Source: Virgibacillus oceani (GTDB lineage Bacteria; Bacillota; Bacilli; Bacillales; Amphibacillaceae). Taken from it: 64,000 nucleotides of DNA. The notes under the pieces were generated by a model that did no database searches, had not been told where the DNA came from, and saw only the letters and a program-made list of their open reading frames with translations. Below, piece after piece: positions 1-8,381 of this stretch. A program made the position numbers and the translations under genes. The DNA is taken from NCBI RefSeq assembly GCF_014638995.1, contig NZ_BMFR01000013.1:1-64000 (forward strand), read 5' to 3'. How positions within the stretch are numbered: the first letter of the stretch is position 1; each line of letters starts with the position of its first letter.

Positions 1-25
1 TTGTCTACATATGCAAATTACTAAT

Positions 26-40
26 TTACAGTTTCTGTAA
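26..40 (-). terminator. Weak hairpin downstream of trpA
   Basis: A perfect 6-bp inverted repeat (TTACAG/CTGTAA, 3-nt loop) lies 38 bases past the trpA stop. There is no clear T-run on the minus strand, so a role as the operon terminator is only a guess. Confidence 0.25.
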
Positions 41-56
41 GCTGTGCAACGCTAGT

Positions 57-76
57 GGGTCTGACCCCCGTGTCCC
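57..76. repeat. Partial copy of the GGGACA-type palindromic element
   Basis: The sequence GGGTCTGACCCCCGTGTCCC is the right-hand three quarters of the palindrome found complete at 2829-2855 and 45019-45045. It sits immediately after the trpA stop codon, in the 3' flank of the operon. The left arm is missing or decayed. Confidence 0.6.
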
Positions 77-77
77 A

Positions 78-848
78 TTAACTTTCTTGAATTAGCTCTT
101 TGATTTCATTTGTTTTGCCTTGGTGGAACAGATCGACGATTTTACTGCCTACAACGACCCCGTCACAGGCAGCACCTAATTCCCTTGCCTGTTCTGGATT
201 GGATACACCAAATCCTGCCAAAACGGGTACGTGTGCATGTTGTTTTATTTTTTGTAAATAGGATTTGACCTCTGTTTGGTGTGAGCTTCTTGCGCCGGTA
301 GTTCCCGTAACAGATACGGCGTATAGAAATCCCTCTGTACGTTTTGCAATTTCGGCTATACGTTCCTCTGAACTGGTTAAAGCAGCTAGTCGAATGAGTG
401 CGATATCCTTATCCTGTAATACATCAGCAATCATAGCTTCTTCCTCAAGCGGCAGGTCTGGAACAATAACACCATCTACACCAGCCTTTACACAATCCAA
501 TGCAAACCTATCAATTCCGTAGATAAAAATCGGATTGATGTACGTCATTAAAATAATAGGTATTGCTCGTTCTTCCTTGAATTGTTCAAGTTTTTCCAAG
601 ACAGATTGAAGCGTTGTATCGTTAGCCAATGCCCGAACACCGGCATCTTGAATAGTAGGGCCATCTGCAACAGGATCAGAGAAGGGAATTCCAAGCTCAA
701 CAGCCGTTGCACCACATTCATGTAAAAACGATAAACGCTCCTCCATATTGTTCAAGCCGCCATCACCAGCCATAATATACGGCACAAATATTTTTTCGTT
801 TGCGGAAAGCTTGTTGTTAAAAGCTTTTTCCAGGTAGTTTTTACCCAT
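78..848 (-). CDS. trpA: Tryptophan synthase alpha chain
   Basis: TrpA cleaves indole-3-glycerol phosphate to indole and glyceraldehyde-3-phosphate in the cytosolic alpha2beta2 tryptophan synthase, the last step of the pathway. The 256-residue TIM barrel has the usual length. The catalytic Glu and Asp are seen as E51 and D62 in [15 protein letters not shown], and the phosphate loop as VTGTTGAR. An upstream in-frame extension exists, but the start at 848 has a GGGGGG ribosome site at proper spacing and begins [10 protein letters not shown]. It overlaps the trpB stop by 8 bases, which suggests translational coupling. It is the last gene of the operon. Confidence 0.97.
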   Translation of the reverse strand: MGKNYLEKAFNNKLSANEKIFVPYIMAGDGGLNNMEERLSFLHECGATAVELGIPFSDPVADGPTIQDAGVRALANDTTLQSVLEKLEQFKEERAIPIILMTYINPIFIYGIDRFALDCVKAGVDGVIVPDLPLEEEAMIADVLQDKDIALIRLAALTSSEERIAEIAKRTEGFLYAVSVTGTTGARSSHQTEVKSYLQKIKQHAHVPVLAGFGVSNPEQARELGAACDGVVVGSKIVDLFHQGKTNEIKELIQES

Positions 849-2046
849 TTTTATTTCCCCCCAATGCTGCTTTGACTTGTTCAACATCCTTATCACCACG
901 TCCAGATAAACAAATGACAAGGGATTGGTCTTCATTCATTTCTTTAGCCAGTTTCATTGCATACGCAACTGCATGGGCACTCTCTAATGCAGGAATTATT
1001 CCTTCCGTTTTCGATAAAAATTGAAATGCTGCTAATGCCTCTTGATCTGTGATCGATGTGTACATGACCCGTGATGTATCATGTAAATAGCTGTGTTCCG
1101 GACCAACGCCAGGATAATCGAGCCCTGCTGAAATGGAGAATGCTTCCTGAATTTGTCCGTGTTTATCTTGCAGCAGGTGTGTCATCGTTCCATGTAACAC
1201 CCCGACTTTTCCATCTGTCAGTGTTGCTGCGTGTTTTGATGTATCAACTCCAGTTCCGCCCGCTTCAACGCCATATAACGCAACATCCTCATCCTGGATA
1301 AAGGGATAAAACATTCCCATTGCATTACTGCCGCCGCCTACGCATGCAACCACGGCATCGGGTAATGTTTCGTTCTGTTCGTAAAATTGCTTCCTCGTTT
1401 CTTCACCAATAATAGCCTGAAAGTCACGTACAATTTTCGGGAAGGGGTGTGGACCGACAACAGAGCCTATAATATAATGTGTGTCTGTCACATGACTTGC
1501 CCAGTAACGTAACGCCTCATTAACAGCATCTTTCAATGTGCCGCTTCCTTGCGATACACTTCGGACCTCAGCTCCAAGCAGCTCCATCCGAAACACATTA
1601 AGCTTTTGCCTTCTTATATCCTCTTCACCCATAAAAACAACGCAGTCTAAACCAAGTAGTGCACAGACTGTTGCAGTTGCGACGCCATGCTGCCCGGCAC
1701 CGGTTTCGGCAACAACTTTGCGCTTGCCCATTCGTACAGTTAATAAAGCTTGCCCGACTGTATTGTTGATTTTATGTGCACCGGTATGATTCAGGTCCTC
1801 TCGTTTTAAATAGATTTTTGGACCGCCAAGCTGTTTTGTCAGATTCTCCGCAAAGTAAAGTGATGTTTCACGGCCAACGTATTGTTTTAAATAATAGTTT
1901 AATTGGTTACTAAATTCGGGATCCTTTATTGCCTTTTCGTAAGCTTCTTCCAGTTCAATTAAAGCGGGCATCAGTAATTCCGGAACAAACTTGCCGCCAA
2001 AATTTCCGTAACGGCCTTTTTCATCAGGCATTGTGTATGGTTTCAT
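841..2046 (-). CDS. trpB: Tryptophan synthase beta chain
   Basis: TrpB is the PLP enzyme that condenses indole with serine to tryptophan, in complex with TrpA. The 401-residue protein has the normal length. The PLP lysine is about K92 in HTGAHKINN, and the phosphate-binding GGGSNAMG loop lies near residue 240. The start overlaps the trpF stop by 4 bases and the end overlaps trpA, so F, B and A form a tightly coupled block. Nothing is aberrant. Confidence 0.98.
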   Translation of the reverse strand: MKPYTMPDEKGRYGNFGGKFVPELLMPALIELEEAYEKAIKDPEFSNQLNYYLKQYVGRETSLYFAENLTKQLGGPKIYLKREDLNHTGAHKINNTVGQALLTVRMGKRKVVAETGAGQHGVATATVCALLGLDCVVFMGEEDIRRQKLNVFRMELLGAEVRSVSQGSGTLKDAVNEALRYWASHVTDTHYIIGSVVGPHPFPKIVRDFQAIIGEETRKQFYEQNETLPDAVVACVGGGSNAMGMFYPFIQDEDVALYGVEAGGTGVDTSKHAATLTDGKVGVLHGTMTHLLQDKHGQIQEAFSISAGLDYPGVGPEHSYLHDTSRVMYTSITDQEALAAFQFLSKTEGIIPALESAHAVAYAMKLAKEMNEDQSLVICLSGRGDKDVEQVKAALGGNKNG

Positions 2047-2657
2047 CGTAAATCATCCTTTCTTTTTGCGGTTCTGATAAATGCTTTTATTTTAGCTAAA
2101 TCCTTTTGTCCATCCGTTTCTACTCCACTGGAAACATCGACCCCTGCTGGTCTGGCAGCAGCCATTGCTTCTTGCACATTGTCGGGATTAAGTCCACCGG
2201 CTAAAATGACTTTACCTGGATCTAGATTTGCCTCGGTTAGTAAATTCCAATCGAAAGTAGTACCATTCCCGCCTCGATTCGTTCCTGTTGGACTGTCTAT
2301 TAAATAAAACGCACAAGGGAATTTCTTTATTTCATTGATTGTTTCCGAACGCATTGGAACTGCTTTGATTATTGGGTAATTTAGCATCGCAGCAAATTCA
2401 GGTGATTCATCGCCATGCAATTGAATGTAATCGAGTCTAACGTGCGTGGCAATTCGCTTAATATTTTCCAATGATTCGTTTACAAAAACGCCGACTTTCT
2501 TAGTTGAAGCGGGAATTGTCTTTGCGATAGCAGCTGCATCATTTGGAGTAATTTCCCGTTTACTAGGTGCAAAAACAAAACCGATAAAATCAGCGCCGGC
2601 GTGAACAGCTGTCTGTGCTGCTTCTGCTGTTTTAATTCCACATATTTTAACGAGCAT
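2043..2657 (-). CDS. trpF: Phosphoribosylanthranilate isomerase
   Basis: TrpF performs the Amadori rearrangement of N-(5'-phosphoribosyl)anthranilate to CdRP. The 204-residue beta/alpha barrel begins with the diagnostic [10 protein letters not shown], which carries the catalytic cysteine, and has the catalytic aspartate in [16 protein letters not shown] and GVDVSSGVE are the phosphate-binding ends of the barrel. Its start overlaps the trpC end by 11 bases. Confidence 0.97.
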   Translation of the reverse strand: MLVKICGIKTAEAAQTAVHAGADFIGFVFAPSKREITPNDAAAIAKTIPASTKKVGVFVNESLENIKRIATHVRLDYIQLHGDESPEFAAMLNYPIIKAVPMRSETINEIKKFPCAFYLIDSPTGTNRGGNGTTFDWNLLTEANLDPGKVILAGGLNPDNVQEAMAAARPAGVDVSSGVETDGQKDLAKIKAFIRTAKRKDDLR

Positions 2658-3474
2658 TTGGTATCGATCCTTTCATTCGAGGCACCTGTAAATGTTGAAA
2701 GGTTACTTGAAGATCATCGGAAAGCATCAGTGTTTCACCAACTAATATCCCGCTCACATCTGCTTTTGCCAGCCTCTCAACATCAACCCTAGATTTTATA
2801 CCACTTTCCCCGATCAGCAGGGGGAGCTGGGACAGGGGGTCTGACCCCCTGTCCCGTTTTTTCACCATGGGGGCTAGGGTTTCTGTTACGCTTAGGTTAA
2901 CGTTAAATGTTTTTAAATTCCGGTTATTTATCCCGATGATGTCAGCACCGAGCTTCAGTGCTGATTCCATTTCTGATTCGTTATGCACCTCGCAAAGTAC
3001 ATCTAAATCAAAGCCTTTTGCATAGGTGTACATTTGTTTCAACTGATCTTCGGACATGGCAGCAACGATCAGCAGGATGATGTTTGCCCCGGCTGCTTTT
3101 GCTTGATCAATCTGTATCGGATCAATGAAGAAATCTTTACACAATAATGGCAGATTGCAGGCTTCCCTAACCTCATACAGATCATCCATCGATCCTTTAA
3201 AAAATGTCCGATCAGTCAAAATAGAAATAGCGCCTGCTCCTAATGCTGCATAGTTTTTCGCCTGCTCAGCCGGATTAACATCCAGATCAATTGCGCCTTT
3301 TGATGGTGAAGCGCGTTTGATTTCAGCAATGACATTCATCGCAACGGATGAAGGAAATGTTTGTTTGATAGATGGTATGTTATGCTTAATTAACGGAAAT
3401 TCCTTAATTCCGTTTGTTTTTAACTGTGCTATTTCTTTTTCTTTCTCAACTAAAATTTTTTCTAAAATGGACAC
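2647..3474 (-). CDS. trpC: Indole-3-glycerol phosphate synthase with a palindrome-encoded insert
   Basis: TrpC closes the indole ring (CdRP to indole-3-glycerol phosphate). Family motifs are AEIKRASPSKG (K53), LLCKDFFID (K113), CEVHNE (E162), GINNRNLKTF and IGESGIKS. At 275 residues it is about 15-20 longer than I expect for the family. The excess maps to residues about 207-217 (RDRGSDPLSQL), between the LAPMV helix and the LIGESGI strand. The insert is encoded by the palindrome at 2829-2855. The frame is intact and all catalytic motifs remain, so the enzyme is probably active. The start abuts the trpD stop. Confidence 0.96.
   Translation of the reverse strand: MSILEKILVEKEKEIAQLKTNGIKEFPLIKHNIPSIKQTFPSSVAMNVIAEIKRASPSKGAIDLDVNPAEQAKNYAALGAGAISILTDRTFFKGSMDDLYEVREACNLPLLCKDFFIDPIQIDQAKAAGANIILLIVAAMSEDQLKQMYTYAKGFDLDVLCEVHNESEMESALKLGADIIGINNRNLKTFNVNLSVTETLAPMVKKRDRGSDPLSQLPLLIGESGIKSRVDVERLAKADVSGILVGETLMLSDDLQVTFQHLQVPRMKGSIPNAR
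2829..2855. repeat. Full 27-bp palindromic element inside trpC
   Basis: The arm GGGACAGGGGGT pairs perfectly with ACCCCCTGTCCC around the 3-nt centre CTG (12-3-12). It lies wholly inside trpC and is translated on the minus strand as RDRGSDPLS. The same geometry and the same reading frame recur in the EamA gene at 45019-45045. Confidence 0.9.
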
Positions 3475-4500
3475 TTATATCACCTCACTTGGAATTTTTT
3501 TGCTATAACTTATTAACCGCTGCAGTTTTTCTATTGCTGCTCCGGAAACAACACTTTCTCTAGCCATCTCAACTCCATCCTTAACCGATGCAGCAGTACC
3601 ATTTGCAAATAATCCTAGACCAGCGTTTAACAGTGCTGTGTCAAGATGGGGACCAGGGTTTCCTTTTAAAACACTTAGCAGAATTTCCGCATTCTCTTTC
3701 GCATCACCACCACGGATTTGGTCGTTTGAATAAACCGGTAAGTCAACATCAGATGGATGAATTGTGAATGCTGTGATTTTGCCTTGATCTAATAAAGAAA
3801 TATGGTTATCACCTGCAAGAGATGCCTCATCCATATAGCCTGCACCGTTGATGACAATTGCACGTTTCCTGCCAAGTTTTCCTAATGATTCTGCCATCAT
3901 CGGCAATACATCCCGCTTATTTACCCCAAGTAACTGGGTATTTAGTTCAACAGGGTTTGTCAGTGGTCCAATCAAATTGAAAATCGTTGGAATCCGCAAA
4001 TCCTTTCTGACTTTCATGAATCGCTTTATTTTCGGATGGACATGTGGTGCAAATAAAAAGGCGATGTTGTTTTCCGCTAAGATTTCTTCTACTTGTTCTT
4101 TGGATAAAGATAACGATATTCCCAAGTGCTCCAGTACATCAGCACTTCCTGTTTTGCTGGAAATACTGCGATTGCCATGTTTTGCAACGGTAACACCAGC
4201 CCCAGCAATAATAAATGCCGCCGTTGTACTGATGTTGAAGCTATTGGAACCATCTCCTCCAGTTCCGCAATTATCCATTACATTCGGAATTTGATTCGTT
4301 GCTTGTAGAGACTCTCTTCGAATGACTTCAACTATACCAGCGATTTCATCGGCAGTTTCACCCTTCGCTCTCAAGCCGATTAAAAGTGCGGCAATTTCAC
4401 TGTCTGAAACAGTATCTCGAAAGCATTGCGTTGTAGCATCTTTCATTTCATCCAATGATAAATTCTGCTTATTCATTAGCTTTTCAAGATAATTTCTCAT
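3475..4500 (-). CDS. trpD: Anthranilate phosphoribosyltransferase
   Basis: TrpD transfers the phosphoribosyl group of PRPP to anthranilate. The 341-residue protein has the family length. It shows the glycine-rich PRPP/Mg site DNCGTGGDGSNSFNIST, KHGNRSISSKTGSADVLE, and the anthranilate-site region RKDLRIPTIFNLIGPLTNP. The start lies 17 bases inside trpG, and the stop is followed directly by the trpC start, consistent with one polycistronic message. Confidence 0.97.
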   Translation of the reverse strand: MRNYLEKLMNKQNLSLDEMKDATTQCFRDTVSDSEIAALLIGLRAKGETADEIAGIVEVIRRESLQATNQIPNVMDNCGTGGDGSNSFNISTTAAFIIAGAGVTVAKHGNRSISSKTGSADVLEHLGISLSLSKEQVEEILAENNIAFLFAPHVHPKIKRFMKVRKDLRIPTIFNLIGPLTNPVELNTQLLGVNKRDVLPMMAESLGKLGRKRAIVINGAGYMDEASLAGDNHISLLDQGKITAFTIHPSDVDLPVYSNDQIRGGDAKENAEILLSVLKGNPGPHLDTALLNAGLGLFANGTAASVKDGVEMARESVVSGAAIEKLQRLISYSKKIPSEVI

Positions 4501-5083
4501 GTCTTGACTCCTCTCTAATTTCTTGTAAAAAGTTTCGAATAATTTTCTTTCCGGTATTGGTGCCGATAGATTCAGGGTGAAATTGCACTCCGAAAACTGG
4601 AAACTTGCGATGTTTTATTGCCATAATCACGTTATCATCCAATGACCTGGCAGCAACCTCCAATTGTGCAGGTAACGTTTCTGCATCGATAATTTGCGAA
4701 TGATAACGCATGACCTCAAGCGGTTGGGATAAGTAACTAAATAGCCCCAAACTATTGTGTGTAATCAAGGAAGTTTTCCCATGTTTGATGATAGTTGCCT
4801 GCTTAATTTTAGCGCCAAGTGCAGCCGCAATAATCTGATGACCGAGACAAATGCCTAAGATGGGAATTTGTTTATGAAATGCTTTTACGATATCCAGGCA
4901 ATTCCCCGCTTGTTTGGGTAAACCAGGACCAGGTGAAATAATGATCGCCTCTGGGTTTAACGCCTCAATCTCTGCCAAACTTAACTGATCATTCCGGAAA
5001 ACTTCTACATCGATCGTCTCCTCTGAAAAATATTGATAAAGGTTATAGGTGAAAGAATCATAGTTATCCATGAGTAACATCAT
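4484..5083 (-). CDS. trpG: Anthranilate synthase glutamine amidotransferase subunit
   Basis: This 199-residue class I glutamine amidotransferase supplies ammonia to TrpE. The nucleophile is in GICLGHQ and the His/Glu pair in FHPES; the N-terminus (LLMDNYDSFTYNL) is typical. A GGAGGTGA ribosome site supports the start at 5083. In B. subtilis the equivalent subunit (PabA) is encoded in the folate operon; here it is within the trp operon, overlapping trpE and trpD. It may also serve PabB for folate synthesis; the sequence does not decide this. Confidence 0.95.
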   Translation of the reverse strand: MMLLMDNYDSFTYNLYQYFSEETIDVEVFRNDQLSLAEIEALNPEAIIISPGPGLPKQAGNCLDIVKAFHKQIPILGICLGHQIIAAALGAKIKQATIIKHGKTSLITHNSLGLFSYLSQPLEVMRYHSQIIDAETLPAQLEVAARSLDDNVIMAIKHRKFPVFGVQFHPESIGTNTGKKIIRNFLQEIREESRHEKLS

Positions 5084-6455
5084 ATAAGGTCACCTCCATT
5101 AAACTTTTAGCCTTGTGCAGCGTTTCTTCATACTCTTTTTGCGGTATCGAATCATGGACAATTCCAGCACCTGTCTGTAAATAAGCTTTGGAATCCTTAA
5201 TGACAAGGGAACGAATCGTAAGGGCCATGTTTAGGTCGTGGTTAAAATTGATATAGCCAATTCCGCCCCCATATGCCCCGCGCTTCTTTTTCTCTAAATG
5301 GTTGATAATCTGCATGGCACGAATTTTCGGTGCTCCTGAGACGGTTCCTGCTGGTAAACATGACCTTAGCGCATCAATGCTTGTAAGGCCCGTTTTCAAT
5401 TTTCCGTGCACTTCGGAAACAATATGCATCACATGCTGGTACTTTTCTATTTTCATATAGGTTGGAATCGTAATACTTCCAATTTCACAGACACGACCGA
5501 GATCATTTCTGCTTAAATCAACTAACATGCGGTGTTCCGCAATTTCTTTTTCATCTGCCAGCAGTTCCCGAACAAGTGCCTCTTCTTCAGCTTCTGTTTT
5601 ACCGCGGGACCTTGTTCCTGCGATTGGATTGGTTATAACGGTGCTCCCGGATGTCTGGATTAAGCTTTCCGGAGAAGCGCCAAGTATCAGGTAATCGTCA
5701 AAGTCAATGTAAAACATATAGGGTGAAGAATTTGCTTTTCTGAGCTTTCGATAAAATGAAAATGGGTCGCCATTCATTGTTGCTTGCATTCGCTGTGACA
5801 GAACCACCTGAAAAATATCCCCTTCTCGAATATGCTTCTTGGCAATTTTTACGTTTTCCTTGAATATCTCTTCTGTAGCTTCTGGCTGAAACTGAACAGG
5901 ATCCATCTTTTCCATTAATGCAGGCTGATTCGTTTTTAATTGATTCTCTAAAATCTGCAGCCGTTTGTTTAATGCCTTCTCCGATTGGTTCGTTATGTTG
6001 ATGGCTACCAAGAAAATCATTTCGTTCGTGTGGTCATACACAATAACATCCTTGTACAGCATAAAATGAATGTCTGGCATGTCGAGTTCGTCCGGCAAGC
6101 TTTCCCCGATGTACTCGTATTGTCTGATCGCATCATAGCCGACATAACCAATTGCCCCGCCGTAAAAAGGAAAGGGGAGGTCGGTGTCTAGCTTGGGCAG
6201 CTGTTTTTGTAAATAATGCAATGGGTCTTCTGCAACTGTTTGTGAATATCCGGTTTTATGATCAATTATGGTAGTGGTATTTTCTATTCCGATAAGCTCC
6301 TGATATGGGTCTTTGCCAATAAACGAAAATTTACCTTTTTGTTCATGCTGAAATGAACTCTCTAGCAGAAATTTCTTCTTGCCGGTTAAACGGGTGAAGA
6401 TTGAAATAGGTGTTAATGTATCAGCATTTTGTTTGATGATTTTATAGGGTTTCAT
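5064..6455 (-). CDS. trpE: Anthranilate synthase component I
   Basis: TrpE converts chorismate and ammonia (from TrpG) to anthranilate, the committed step. The 463-residue protein has the N-terminal Trp-binding region (about 1-150, with LLESSF) and the chorismate-binding domain (DIFQVVLSQR, NPIAGTRSRG, HRMLVDLSRNDLGRV, LPAGTVSGAPKIRAM, GGGIGYI). An AAAGGAG ribosome site precedes the ATG at 6455. It is the first gene of trpEGDCFBA and follows two T-box leaders. Feedback inhibition through the N-terminal LLESS motif is known for the family and expected here. Confidence 0.97.
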   Translation of the reverse strand: MKPYKIIKQNADTLTPISIFTRLTGKKKFLLESSFQHEQKGKFSFIGKDPYQELIGIENTTTIIDHKTGYSQTVAEDPLHYLQKQLPKLDTDLPFPFYGGAIGYVGYDAIRQYEYIGESLPDELDMPDIHFMLYKDVIVYDHTNEMIFLVAINITNQSEKALNKRLQILENQLKTNQPALMEKMDPVQFQPEATEEIFKENVKIAKKHIREGDIFQVVLSQRMQATMNGDPFSFYRKLRKANSSPYMFYIDFDDYLILGASPESLIQTSGSTVITNPIAGTRSRGKTEAEEEALVRELLADEKEIAEHRMLVDLSRNDLGRVCEIGSITIPTYMKIEKYQHVMHIVSEVHGKLKTGLTSIDALRSCLPAGTVSGAPKIRAMQIINHLEKKKRGAYGGGIGYINFNHDLNMALTIRSLVIKDSKAYLQTGAGIVHDSIPQKEYEETLHKAKSLMEVTLYDVTHG

Positions 6456-6530
6456 TTAGTAAGACTCCTTTCTTAGATAACGATTTTTGTTTTTTTGTAA
6501 CGGCATGCGATTTCAATGAAATTGGCCAAT

Positions 6531-6830
6531 AAAAAAGTCCCCTATAAACACAGAATAATGTGATTATAGAGGACGATTGTGACCGTGGTGCCACCTCTTT
6601 TTTGAAAGGCGGGATATTCCTTTCATCTTAATTCAGATACGGGATTATTTTTATAATGTAGTCCGATATCCTATCCGTGTAACGGCGGAGCACCGGGTTT
6701 CCCTACTTCATTTGTTCTGGAAACCTCTCGTAAGGCCATTCAATATTCGTCCACGTACCGGAATCCCACCAAAACCCGGCTCTCTGTAACGTTTCACGAA
6801 TACCTACTCTTCTTACTCAACGATTTAGAT
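6531..6830 (-). promoter_or_regulatory. T-box riboswitch (Trp), trpE-proximal
   Basis: The minus strand carries the T-box sequence AGGTGGCACCACGG (complement of 6583-6596). It is followed by a terminator hairpin (6537-6574, GTCC...GGAC) and a T-run (complement of 6531-6536). Upstream, stem I has an AGTAGGTA bulge and a specifier context GAATGGCCTT, giving UGG at the complement of 6736-6738. Uncharged tRNA-Trp should favour the antiterminator and permit trpE transcription. The 5' limit is approximate. Confidence 0.9.
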
Positions 6831-6992
6831 TTATTTAATTATACGATTCTGTTTTTTGTATTGTTGTTACGCAGTTTCCCATAAAATGCGATGTAGATAC
6901 TTGTGGTGATTTCACATTATTTTGATTCTCTCTTGCCCCGCATCCCGTATACACGACGCTTTCCGTTATGCTAAGATAAGTAAATTTAACGC

Positions 6993-7262
6993 AAAAAAGT
7001 CCCTAATCCAAAAAGGACGAGGGACCGTGGTACCACCTTTATTAGCTGAAAAACAGCTCACTATGGCACTATCAAGCTAATTCGCTGAATAGTTGTCTCT
7101 TGTAACGATGAGACGTTCGCCAAAGCCTACTGCAGTTATGGTTCGGTTTGGAAGTTCAGAAGTCCATTCACCTATTTATCAACACTGGTTTGCACCAACC
7201 ACCAGCTCTCTAAAGTTTCCAAATAGATTACTACTCTTCATCATCACTTTTCGTTCCATTAA
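6993..7262 (-). promoter_or_regulatory. T-box riboswitch (Trp), promoter-proximal
   Basis: A second T-box lies upstream on the same transcript: AGGTGGTACCACGG (complement of 7025-7038), terminator stem GTCCC...GGGAC (complement of 6999-7025), and a T-run (complement of 6993-6998). Stem I includes the AGAGTAGTAATC region and a specifier in GTGAATGGACTT, giving UGG (complement of 7164-7166). No open reading frame of note separates it from the downstream T-box (6841-6990), so the two act in series on trpE. Confidence 0.9.
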
Positions 7263-7275
7263 GTTATTGAAATTA

Positions 7276-7304
7276 ATGATAGGGAAATACAGCACAAATG
7301 TCAA
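7276..7304 (-). promoter_or_regulatory. Sigma-A promoter of the trp operon
   Basis: On the minus strand TTGACA (complement of 7299-7304) is separated by 17 bases from TATCAT (complement of 7276-7281). Predicted transcription starts near 7269, just before stem I of the first T-box. The -35 lies only 8 bases past the stop codon of the upstream nitroreductase gene. Confidence 0.85.
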
Positions 7305-7312
7305 TAGTAAAA

Positions 7313-7870
7313 TTAATTAAATACTGAAAATTTTTCCTCCACCGGTATGCGATCCTTTTTAACGGGGCCTTCGTCAAAATATCCAAGATGCAAAAATCCA
7401 ACAATTTTTTCATTTTCACCAACATTTAGGATTTCTTTCACTTTCGGATCATAAATATGCGGATTTGTTTTCCACACGACACCGAGATTTTCTTCCCATG
7501 CAAGCAGCTGAAAGTTTTGAATCATACATGCTGTTGCACCAAAGTTTTCATCCCATTGCTTTTGTAATTCAGGCTCTTGCATGATAACAACTAGAAATGC
7601 ATTTGGTTCGTTCAGATATTCCTCACGATTTTGCTGTCTTTCCTCCGGATATGTTGCAGCAATTTGTTTTGCGAAGGTTTTCTTTTTGTCAGACCCTACA
7701 AAAATAAACCGCCATGGCTGTCTGACCCCATGCGTGGGTGCCCAAATGGCGTCCTCTAATAATGCTAAAACAGTTTCTTGCGTTACAGATTTATTGGTAT
7801 AGTTCTTTTTTATAGAGCGACGTTCACGGATTATTTTTTTCAGGTCAGTCTGGATTTTGGTTTGTTCCAT
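7313..7870 (-). CDS. Nitroreductase-family FMN oxidoreductase
   Basis: This 185-residue protein belongs to the small FMN-dependent nitroreductase family. It has the N-terminal FMN-contact motif RERRSIKKNY, the segment APTHGVRQPWRFIFVG, and a C-terminal VGFLHLGYFDE. Such enzymes reduce nitroaromatics, quinones or flavins with NAD(P)H; the natural substrate cannot be told. The ribosome site is weak (AAGGGAATGATTCGGG). A perfect 7-1-7 Fur box lies 50 bases upstream, so iron-dependent repression is likely, and a role in flavin or iron reduction is possible. Confidence 0.85.
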   Translation of the reverse strand: MEQTKIQTDLKKIIRERRSIKKNYTNKSVTQETVLALLEDAIWAPTHGVRQPWRFIFVGSDKKKTFAKQIAATYPEERQQNREEYLNEPNAFLVVIMQEPELQKQWDENFGATACMIQNFQLLAWEENLGVVWKTNPHIYDPKVKEILNVGENEKIVGFLHLGYFDEGPVKKDRIPVEEKFSVFN

Positions 7871-7919
7871 CCCGAATCATTCCCTTCGTTGTGCTTTATT
7901 CTATATCTATTCTATTAAA

Positions 7920-7934
7920 TGATAATTATTATCA
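7920..7934. promoter_or_regulatory. Fur box (7-1-7)
   Basis: TGATAATTATTATCA is a perfect 7-1-7 inverted repeat and matches the established B. subtilis Fur-box consensus at every arm position. It lies between the divergent nitroreductase (start 7870) and cupin (start 8067) genes, nearer the former, which is the more likely target. Confidence 0.85.
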
Positions 7935-7986
7935 ATTAAATTGTAGCGGAATACCGATTGGAAAGCAACTGGAGATTGGATAATGG

Positions 7987-8029
7987 TGTGATTTTGATCA
8001 CGTATTTTAATTGGATAATCCGCTATACT
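7987..8029 (+). promoter_or_regulatory. CRP/FNR-type site and promoter of the cupin gene
   Basis: TGTGATTTTGATCACG (7987-8002) matches TGTGA-N6-TCAC, the half-site pattern of the B. subtilis Fnr/CRP-like family. A -10 TATACT lies at 8024-8029 with no good -35. If transcription starts near 8036, the dyad centre is at about -41.5, the usual position for class II activation. The activating regulator (Fnr or a relative) is inferred. Confidence 0.6.
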
Positions 8030-8066
8030 GTAGTTGATAAAAAATCGCAAGAAGGGTGTTGCTAGT

Positions 8067-8357
8067 ATGGAACTGATTTCTGTAACACATGAATTAACAA
8101 AGCCTGTGGAGGGGAAAAAGATATTCAGTGATGATATGAGGGAAATTATGCATATCAAACTTAAGGAAGGGGGAGTGATTAACGAACATGATTCGCCAAA
8201 GCACGTTTTGATTTTTGTAAAGAGCGGGGAAGTTGCTTTTACAGTAAATAATGAGGTGCATACCATAAATGCTGAAACAATATTGCACATGGAACCATAC
8301 GAAAAACATGCATTAAAAGCGTTAAGTGATGTTTCTATTTTAGTGATGAAATGCTAA
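8067..8357 (+). CDS. Small cupin-domain protein
   Basis: This 96-residue single-domain cupin has the usual beta-strand pattern: GGVINEHDSPKHVLIFVKSGEV for motif 1, and AETILHMEPYEKHALKALSD for motif 2. Potential metal ligands are H and E in NEH and H in EKHAL. The start at 8067 is chosen because AAGAAGGG precedes it; an in-frame TTG at 8034 would overlap the predicted transcription start. Function is unknown; many proteins of this size are sensors or small-molecule binders. Its likely control by a CRP/FNR-type activator hints at an oxygen- or redox-linked role. Confidence 0.75.
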   Translation: MELISVTHELTKPVEGKKIFSDDMREIMHIKLKEGGVINEHDSPKHVLIFVKSGEVAFTVNNEVHTINAETILHMEPYEKHALKALSDVSILVMKC

Positions 8358-8381
8358 TCTTAACCTAAAAGGAGGGGCAAG

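Noticed and set aside
3848..4294. 148-codon ORF opposite trpD
   Set aside because: Antisense shadow of a clearly conserved gene; no ribosome site or family features.
6456..7312. TRAP-binding (G/U)AG repeat array as in B. subtilis trp leader
   Set aside because: No run of regularly spaced GAG/UAG triplets was seen; two T-boxes explain the region.
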